Shown: positions 55,721-64,000 of the stretch, one piece after another
Numbering within the stretch: position 1 is the first letter of the stretch
How the letters are laid out: each line of letters starts with the position of its first letter
Assembly: GCF_000764305.2 (NCBI RefSeq)
Contig: NW_025944333.1
Coordinates: 62,001-126,000, forward strand
DNA from: Hyalella azteca
Taxonomy: Eukaryota > Arthropoda > Malacostraca > Amphipoda > Hyalellidae
DNA: 64,000 nucleotides
Reading direction: 5' to 3'
Program-made: the position numbers and the translations under genes
Notes under the pieces: model-generated
Told to the model about the DNA's origin: nothing
Database searches by the model: none
What the model saw: the letters and a program-made list of their open reading frames with translations, nothing else

Positions 55721-57464
55721 TCCCAGGTGGGGTGAGTCCCCGGACAGATTACATCCCGAGATATGGCAGGTCGCGCGAGGCGTAAGCGACGTTTTCATCG
55801 AGTTATTTTCTCATCAAAAGCTCCATGAGAGGCCGATTTGGGGGACCTGCCTACGTCGCGTGCTACGTGACCTTACGTGCTTGACACGTGCTCGATGTAG
55901 ATATGAGTTACGTGGGGAAAGATATGAAGATAAGATTCGGGGAAGATAAGAGTTATTCGAGGGCAACATAAGTATTGAGGAAAAAGTGTGATAAGTAGGA
56001 AACGTGATTTTATGGTCACGGTGAAGATAGTTTATGAATATTTTGAGTTTTATAAGGTATTCACCAGAGTCTTCTGTCTTTAAATTCAATGACGTAATGA
56101 GATTGAAAAAATGAAAAGTTTAGAAACATTTACCCCAAAAAATACTGAGCACTTAAATCTTTAATTAACATAACCTATTTTTTTCTATGAAATTTTATAA
56201 TTCTTGGCACAGAACAGTTACTTCTCTGACTCTTTACATTTACATCATAAAAAATCGAATACCGTCTAAGTGAAGAACTGTTAATGTGTTGAAACTATTC
56301 ATTTTTCTTGAAATAAAACCAGACACTTGTCATTAGAAAAAATGTAACACTGATAATTTTTTCCATCAAGTGTATAAAAATACTTATTATTAAATGAATT
56401 TTTTCTCTACAAAACTTTGCTTTTGTCGTCAATTGAAGTCGAATACTTTTTAGAAAGGAACTATTACTTTAACACTTTACATTTGATCAGAATAAAGCCT
56501 ATCACAGGAGTAAGAACTAACTTCCTTTTCTAATATTTAGAGTAGAAGTCTCACTGCAGCCAGCATACTTTGATCCAATTGAAATAAAAATCTGTTTCAA
56601 TTAGTATGCTTTCCGTTATTATTTTTTTAAAAATGCCCTTCCAGATTTTTTCGATGGCGTTTGTGAATAACGAATATCCCTCACTCAAAAAGTCGGGTTT
56701 TTGAAACCTTGTTAGTACCTATTCATGATTCGAGTACTGCAAAGAATAGTGACCGACAACAGTGTTATCCCCGTAATTCCCTTTGATCTGTGCAAACTCC
56801 GCTATTTTTGCGAAAACTTTTTTTCGCGTTCGTAAAAAGAAGGCACAGCATAAAAATATAAAACTTTTCCTTTTGGCTTGCCACGGTCTTTGAACTGTTG
56901 TGGGGAGGCAAATAAATTACCATTCATTCATTTATTCAAGGATTAATATTGCATTCATTCATGATAAATATTATCAATGAATGGCTATTCATTTTGAGTT
57001 GATTATTAAAATATGTTTCTGATCCTGACGTATTTCTGATCGTGTGTTTGTTCGAATAATGTCGCTATGAATAAATAGGAGATATTTGAGCGCGTATATA
57101 CGTGCTCTCTTTTGTTGGAATTTTACCTGAACTTGAACTTCAGTAGAGCGATAATGAGGAATGATAAATCGGGGATTTTATTAAAAATAATGTAAACATT
57201 TACACAATAATAATTATAATCAATATAAAAGAAATTGTCCATAAAACCTTTAAGTAAATGAAGACAGCGGGTTCATAATAAATATATTAATTAGTTTATT
57301 TACATTCTACTTTTCTTTCTCTAGTAAATTACTGAAAGTAGCGAGTCAAACTTTTTGTTTTATCTTTCAAGGTTGAATTATTGTAAATTTTGAACAGTGC
57401 TACTATTAACATGCACATGTACGTGTCAAAATGAACTTACACTCTTTAAGGCTGGATTGTAACA
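55721..57464. other. Intergenic, no gene recognised
   Basis: AT-rich. The frame at 55814-56089 (minus) has no recognisable domain. Confidence 0.4.
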
Positions 57465-57565
57465 GATATTTGTATAACAGATAATAGCCTCTGTAACATC
57501 ATCTATTATTTATCTGATGTAACAGAACAGGCTATTATCTGATGTAACAGATAATAGCCTCTTAC
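57465..57565. repeat. Short repeat of TGTAACAGATAATAGCCTC
   Basis: The word and its variants occur four times, some separated by TATTATCTGATGTAACAGA, which is partly its own reverse complement, so the region can fold. Confidence 0.7.
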
Positions 57566-59459
57566 ATATATAAATTATTATTATGTACATTTATATATGT
57601 ATTATTGGTTTATGATGTGTGTATATTATTTATGTATTACATTATGCTTAATCAATGTATATTCTTATCGCCATTATAAATTTTAACGCCAATAAAATGA
57701 TTTTCACACGCCGCGTTACATTTAGGAGCTACGCATCTGAATATTATTGGTAATGGCTGAATAAAATGGCTTGGGTTTTATCCATGTTATTTGAACTGTT
57801 ACTCAACACTGAAAACTTGGTTTGGAAAGAATCCCGACAACTTTTTATGTAGTCGATCTCGCACCGAATAAAACTTATTCTCCAATCATCACGGAAAACC
57901 GAAGCTCGCAGTAAATGTTTTTTGCTCTATCACTGTAAATATTTTATTTTTATTTTTTGCACGGCATGTAAATATTATTTTTTATTTTTGCAGTTTTGTC
58001 CATTTTTTGTCATTGATGGGTTGACATATCCAATTTACCTTAGGGAAACAGCGCCAATAACGGCATCAATGCTGTAAAATTTTAAGATATAACTACGAAT
58101 AATTCATGATTATCCATGAGATCTATCGTTGATGATTTATTCGATCCCTAAATGAGCATCCAACTTTTAATAAGATTCCGGCCGTGGTTCCCTGGTTGGT
58201 CGTTCATTGTACGTAAAAAGGGATTGGACTAACAACAATTTTTGAACATGTTCTCCAATAATAATAACGGACAGAAATTTACAGATATGGAACTTTTCCG
58301 TCGACGCTGAAAATCCAAATCCTTCTCTGAAACGCGGGAGGCGTAAAAACCGGTTTTAAGTTTTTGAGAAAAAAAGAGCAAAAAAGTTTTACTAGAAGTT
58401 CAAGAGGGAGTTGAGTGCAACTCGGGTGGCTCAGGAGAGGATTTAAGAGCATTGAGGGATGGTTATCTACCAGTCTATAGGTGGCCGCTGAAAATACGGC
58501 CATGATTTGATATGAATGGAAGACGTCTTGCTAATGCGACTCGTAAAAGATTCTGTACAAGTCTTAGACGTTCTAGATAAAATGGTCGTGTTTCTTGCTT
58601 CGTTCAATTTAGGTTTGCTGGGACATTATGAACTAATTTCCTGTGAATTGAACATGATCTCTGATGGAGAATTATATTTTAGTGAACATTTTATTAATGC
58701 AATGCCTATTTCTTGCCTGTGCTGAGAAACAATCTTGGTGTGTGAATCTCTTGAAACTAGGGCACCACAATTGAAGAATGGAATAATTTCGTAACAATAA
58801 TATTATGATTTGAAATCTATATGTAAAATATGGAAATATGATTTGAAATGTTTTCTGCGCTCGTATCTTAAATAATATTTGTTATTGTTTGAGAACTTTC
58901 CATTTAGATTCGATTTATCATTCAATTAAAGCTTATTAACTGCACTACTTTTAAATGTATTGTGCAAAAATTGCATTATGGGATATTACACTGCTTCGGA
59001 CATAATATTGCATAACAATGCAATGTTATGCAGTGCAATATTATGTAATAAATAATCTTGCGTTGTTAATATTGTAGTTTTATCTTCATTTTTGAAACAA
59101 ATTATAATGCATGTATGTTTTTTAGGTTCGTGTGTGTGTTACAAACGTGAACACGTAAACATAGGCGCGTATCCAGCATCTAATCGTACTTCCTAATTAT
59201 TTTTTTGTCAATTTATTTAATAATGGTGTGATTATGTGAAATTTTAAATTTAAGGAGATTGCTGGATTCGAAAGTTAAAATATGAATTGCTCTCCAATTG
59301 ACATGAATTTGGCTCAAAAAATGTACTTTAAAATGTTGCAAAAATTAAAAATTACACTTTTGCTTAATTTTCCGAACAGAACTTGAACGGGAGTTCCGTG
59401 CTGAGTATTGGTATGGTCGGATCTATCTTCAATTAAGAACATTAATATCAAAATTATTA
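57566..59459. other. Intergenic, no gene recognised
   Basis: AT-rich. Short palindromes such as TGCATAACAATGCAATGTTA lie near 59010. No gene seen. Confidence 0.4.
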
Positions 59460-59462
59460 ACT

Positions 59463-59530
59463 GGATTTGAGATGATGGGTTTCGAGATAACCGGATTAGA
59501 GATGACGGGATTAGAGATGCCTGGATTAAG
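59463..59530. repeat. 18-bp degenerate repeat, about 4 copies
   Basis: GATTAGAGATGACGGGATT-type units are seen, with GGTTTCGAGATAACC and GGATTAAGGATGACG variants. Confidence 0.75.
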
Positions 59531-60379
59531 GATGACGTGATTCTGAAATTGCAATGATTGTCTATCCCTCGAGTAATGTCGGGCTAACCTGATAGTATTA
59601 GGATTTATTAAATGTTTAATAAATTCAGGAGAGTATGCATACGTGAGTAGAGCGAGTAAACTCGATAGAGTCTATCCTCTATGCCAGTGCCTAACGACTA
59701 AACTTTATACGCCAATTGAGTTATTGAATTACATGTTAGAAGACACTCTTTGAAGCGCTTTAACTTTAACAATTAAATAACTGTAAGAAGGAAGCTTAAT
59801 TAACATAAGTTCAAAACCAGTGTTAGAGGGAACACAAAAGTTGTTGTGGCCATGATTCTTGAAACCAAAGGATATACGCGAATTAAGGATATACATATAT
59901 GTGTTCCTAAAAAGGCTATGTTACAAAGGATATACACAAACCATACAAAATACATAGTGAAAGCTGTCAGGTTCTTTGGTGTAGACCAAATATTATTATT
60001 GGTTGAAAGCATCCCGTGTTCCGAGCAGCACGGGCTTGTAAAATGTGCTAAAAAAACGTATACAATGAATACCGAACGACTTTTCGACATTTTCCGCCGG
60101 CATTGACATATGTTGTCACCTTTCAATATTTTCATTCGCCCTGAAAATCATAAAAACATTTGGCTATAATACATTAGGTTTTGTAATAACATTTAACATT
60201 ATTACTGAATTTAGGAAGATGGGATATAAACATCGAATTTGAATTTATCATTTCATTTTGGTGATATCGGATAACTTTTGCTCCTGATTCGAAAATGTTT
60301 TACGAAATTCATGGAAATGTGGCAACTTCACCGCAGGCTTCGTGAAGCATAAAAATGTCTCGAATTACATGAAGCACCG
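59531..60379. other. Intergenic, no gene recognised
   Basis: Overlapping frames on both strands at 59800-60135 show no domain. Nothing else. Confidence 0.4.
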
Positions 60380-60750
60380 TCGTTATCCTCGACCCCTTTC
60401 ATCGGCCTCTATCCTCGACCTCTATCATCGACCCCTTTCATCGTCCCCTTTCATCCTCTATCCCCGACCCCTATCATCGTACTCTATCCCCGACCCCTAT
60501 CATCGTACTCTATTCTCGACCCTATCATCGTCCCATTTCATCGGCCTCTATCCCCGACCCCTATCATCGACCCCTTTCATCGTCCCCTTTCATCCTCTAT
60601 CCTCGACCTCTATCATCGACCCCTTTCATCGTCCCCTTTCATCCTCTATCCCCGACCCCTATCATCGGCCTCTATCCTCGACCCCTATCATCGTCCCCTT
60701 TCAACGGCCTTCATCATCTTCACCTATCCTCGACCCTATCCTCGTCGTAG
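60380..60750. repeat. C-rich minisatellite of CCCCTATCATCG units
   Basis: Units of 12-15 bp (CCTCTATCCTCGACC, CCCCTTTCATCGTC) are arranged in a higher-order pattern. The plus-strand frame of 140 codons is low-complexity. A separate CTGTAACTGTAACC repeat follows to 60835. Confidence 0.88.
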
Positions 60751-60839
60751 CCTCGCGACTGTAACTGTATCCTTTTAACTGTAACTGTAACCTCACGACC
60801 ATAACAGTGTTCAGTGTAAGACTGTAACTGTTGAGGCTA

Positions 60840-62605
60840 TTGTACAGTTACTAAACATTAAACACTGTTGAGCCTTTAGCCTGCTGATGTAATTAAAAGG
60901 TTTCTCGTCTGATTCTTGTTAAAGCTGAGCTTGGAAGTTAGTTATAACTTTCTAAGTATATACTTATTGTAGGATTCTATAGTGAGATTCTAGAATTTGT
61001 TTATTGATTCAATATTTATTTAACTGTTATGGGTGTCAGAGTATTTTTTTTGTTAATTCTTTTGTGAATTTTTCTTTAGTGTATAAAATTATAGGTGGGA
61101 ATTTTCATACCACTGAATTAAAATTTGTTTCCTACTGCTGTTGCATAATTAAAAAATACTTCATGCAAATTTTTCTTTGATTCGAAATTGGAGCAATTCA
61201 GCTGCTTGTCTCCAATTTAATGCGAGGCGTGCTTGCTCTCAAGCACACTTGACGTTATCAGTGACACGGCACTTAAATTATAGCCACTAACATGGCTCGT
61301 TGGTCCAGAATTTCCAGGATATTTATTTTCGTTTGTGTTTCCCTGATCATTTTTTTTCCGCTGCCGAGGCCGCCCATTTGCTGTCGCCGACATGATTGGA
61401 TGGCCGTAGAAAATTAATGGCTTTTCCACCCGTCGCATCTTTTTTCCGACTTTCCGGAAGATTTTCCGGACGTTTTTCATGGGCAGTGAAAAAAAGCTAG
61501 ACCTGCAGTCTGAGTTTGGCTTTGATTAAAAGTTTACGTTCTGAATGCCGGGTTTTTGCTCCCTGCAGCGAAGTCTGGTCTGAAATTCGCTGAATCTGAA
61601 ATTCGTGGGTGGATTGCTATTCGATGTTTGTATAATTGCTTTGAAATTGTCTGGAAATAAAGAAGAACGAAAATTGGATTTGTTAGATGTAATAAAATTA
61701 AATGGTCCACTCATCCGGACTTCAACTATTTTTTCCAAATTGCGAAAAGAGTAAAAAAACTGACCTGGCTGGACTTAACCTCAGTAGAATGGAAACAAGC
61801 AACGCAAAGAAGGGTTTATACACACCCAACCCTAACTCTAACCCTAACCTAACGAGGTTGGCGCTTTTTATGCTCGGTAGTGTAGTTCATTTATTTTCGT
61901 GTCCGGTTTTTATTATTACAGAATACTCAACTGGACGCGATTTTGTCCGGGTTTCTAAACCCTGTCTGGTAATGTTACCAAATCTGTCCGGCTATTACAA
62001 CATTCATACAATACAATATATACTCTGGCTTATAATACAATAGGGCGAAAGCAAGAAGCGTAATTTATTTACTACTTATTTATGCATCCTTTTGCTGGAC
62101 CAAACTGGGTCAGGATCGACAAGACAAGAGCAAAAAGTACATCGCTATTGGACAAAGTCCCAGTCATTTCTTTGTGTGTTTTGTTCATGTTACAGATGCC
62201 TGCTGTACCTTAGGAACCCAGCCACTCGACAGCTAGATTCGTCTTGTGATTTTTTAATATGTGAACCAATATGTGAACCAAGACACTAATTATCACGGTT
62301 CACATATTGACATTTCATACATATATCGTTTCTTTTCTTCATAAATTTTTAATAAATATTTTTTATGTATGTTTTCTAGAACCCATTCTTTTCATTTCCA
62401 GCTATGGCGGCGCGTGCTAGAAATTTCAAAAGGCAATTATATTTGAAAATATTTTTACACTGATCAATAAATAATCGTAACCGCAGCAGAAATTATATTT
62501 TCATCTTCAAGACGTGATTAAAATTTTCTTCTACGGCGTCGTGCCGAGGGTAAAAAATCATCAAACTTATTGAGCATGAACTAATAACGGGCGAAACTCA
62601 TTGTA
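60840..62605. other. Intergenic, with short telomere-like tract
   Basis: ACCCAACCCTAACTCTAACC and TAACCTAAC lie at 61822-61852. No gene is recognised. The 113-codon frame at 61702-62043 crosses that tract. Confidence 0.45.
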
Positions 62606-62955
62606 GAATGAAGCGATGATAAATTACGAGAAAAGGTATGAAGTGATGACTAATTATACGTGAAAAACGATGAAATGATTACTAATTACTTAGTAAAGAA
62701 TGAATTGATGACTGATTACTTGAAAAAGAATGAAGTGATAACTAGTTTCGTAAAAAAGAATGAAGCGATGACTAATTACGTGAAAAAGAATGAATTTAGT
62801 AATGACTAATTAAGTAAAAACGAATGATGTGATGACTATAAATTCGTAAAAAAGAATAGCGATGACTATAATTAAAAGAAAAAAAGTAGTGAAGGCTATA
62901 ATTACATGGAACAGAATGAAGTGTTGACTAATTACGTAAAAAGCGAACTGTAATG
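62606..62955. repeat. About 31-bp tandem repeat, about 11 copies
   Basis: The unit GAATGAAGTGATGACTAATT followed by ACGTGAAAAA recurs with substitutions and small indels. It is strongly AT-rich. Confidence 0.88.
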
Positions 62956-63840
62956 ACGTAAGAATTTCATTAAACGCTGTCACCAGAAGCGACCATGCTA
63001 ATTACCCGTCACACTCAAAGAAATGAGTGAGAATTTGTTTAAAAAAGGCAATGCATTTTTTGCCTCTTTAGGGTCATCTTATTAATTTTTTTTTTGTTTT
63101 TTAAAGGCCTTCCACACTCACCATTCCAACAAAAATGGAATTAATTTTATTAACTAAAAACAGGGAATATTACTTAGTTCTTATTACCCAGTTTGGCTCA
63201 GCGTAAGGGCGTATCATTGCTATTGCTGCTCTCTGCTTGTGCTCTATGTGTGTCATAAATTGCACAATCTAACCCATTGATTTTCCTGAGTGTACAATAT
63301 GCCGTCGGCGGTCGAGGCATAATTCAGGCGCCGCTGCTTAATGAATGCAAGAAAAAAAATGAAGAAAAAATTTGTTGTTTTGAAGTTTACTTATTTTTGA
63401 AATAAAAGATCTCCATTGATCTTAGATGAAAATTGTAATTTAATTGAGGATCAAAATATTATTCCTGGAAATATGCACATTCTGTTAATTCTTATAATGA
63501 ATGCGCTGAAAATGAAATTAAAGTTTTTAGTTTTTGACGTTAATTTCCTTAAATTAGGTTCGTTTATTTGTGAATTAGTTTCATAAATTTTTCGAGTTAA
63601 TAATATTTGTCAAGATTTGAATTTAGATGAAATTTTCTTGTCCGCGAGGTATAAATAAAAAAAGAAATTATTATTATCTAACTTTAACAATTCTCTAAAT
63701 ATTTAGATATTATTGAAAATTATTAATAGAAGTTTAGATTTAAGCGCACTTCGGAACGACACTTTCTCGAAAATTGAATTGGATTTTCAATCCAAGAAAA
63801 GCTTCATCCACTGACAACCAAACCACCTAAAATCCTCCAA
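62956..63840. other. Intergenic, no gene recognised
   Basis: AT-rich, nothing recognised. Confidence 0.4.
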
Positions 63841-64000
63841 TCATCCACCTATCATCCACCTGTCATCCGCCTATCATCCACCTATCATCCACCTGTCATC
63901 CACCTATCATCCACCTATCATCCACCTATCATCCACCTATCATCCACCTATCATCCACCTATCATCCACCTATCATCCACCTATCATCCACCTATCATCC
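63841..64000. repeat. 11-bp tandem repeat running off the window
   Basis: The unit ATCCACCTATC is repeated about 14 times with two early variants (CTGTC, CGCC). The array continues past the window edge. Confidence 0.95.

Noticed and set aside
61822..61852. Telomere or chromosome end
   Set aside because: Only a few imperfect CCCTAA/CCTAA units with unique sequence on both sides, so at most an interstitial tract.

Overview
This window is eukaryotic nuclear DNA from an arthropod, most likely an insect or close relative. The basis is a beta-adrenergic-like (octopamine-type) amine receptor gene, insect-style CCTAA tracts, L2/CR1-like LINE remnants, a Tc1/mariner DD41D transposon, and PIF/Harbinger-like and foldback DNA transposons. 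There are no bacterial operons, rRNA or CRISPR. Three assembly gaps (10865-11723, 37075-37379, 53687-54275) interrupt the sequence, two of them inside or beside tandem arrays. The species cannot be named from the sequence.

Layout. Positions 1-27000 hold no convincing host gene; they are a graveyard of nested mobile elements. These include a 5.1 kb inverted-repeat-bounded PIF/Harbinger-like composite with a MADF-domain exon (2247-7370), a hAT-like pair of ends (8489 and 13082), three foldback elements with modular arms (ending at 11850; 13996-16538; 20089-21159), a Harbinger-like insertion with a TTA target duplication and a second dead MADF gene (14414-15101), LINE fragments, and several dispersed repeat families present two to four times. 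A decayed L2/CR1-type LINE reverse transcriptase lies on the minus strand at about 24375-25760.

Positions 27113-31755 carry a large host gene for an arginine/serine-rich low-complexity protein of about 1430 residues. It contains about 24 copies of a seven-residue repeat, and its frame is broken near the 5' end by either a very short intron or a one-base error. Positions 33000-36100 hold a hairpin insertion with a hammerhead-like motif, a foldback MITE and a 7 x 40 bp array. An intact DD41D transposon (39145-40478) has a near-identical internally deleted copy at 42621-42938. The receptor gene (45754-48012, minus) is a single uninterrupted reading frame with an unusually long third intracellular loop.

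Positions 48900-64000 contain no recognisable gene. They hold at least ten unrelated minisatellites, including a G-rich array that meets a different array across the third gap.

The genes do not form a pathway. The two host genes, a probable nuclear RS-type protein and a cell-surface amine receptor, are unrelated neighbours, and everything else is mobile or repetitive DNA.
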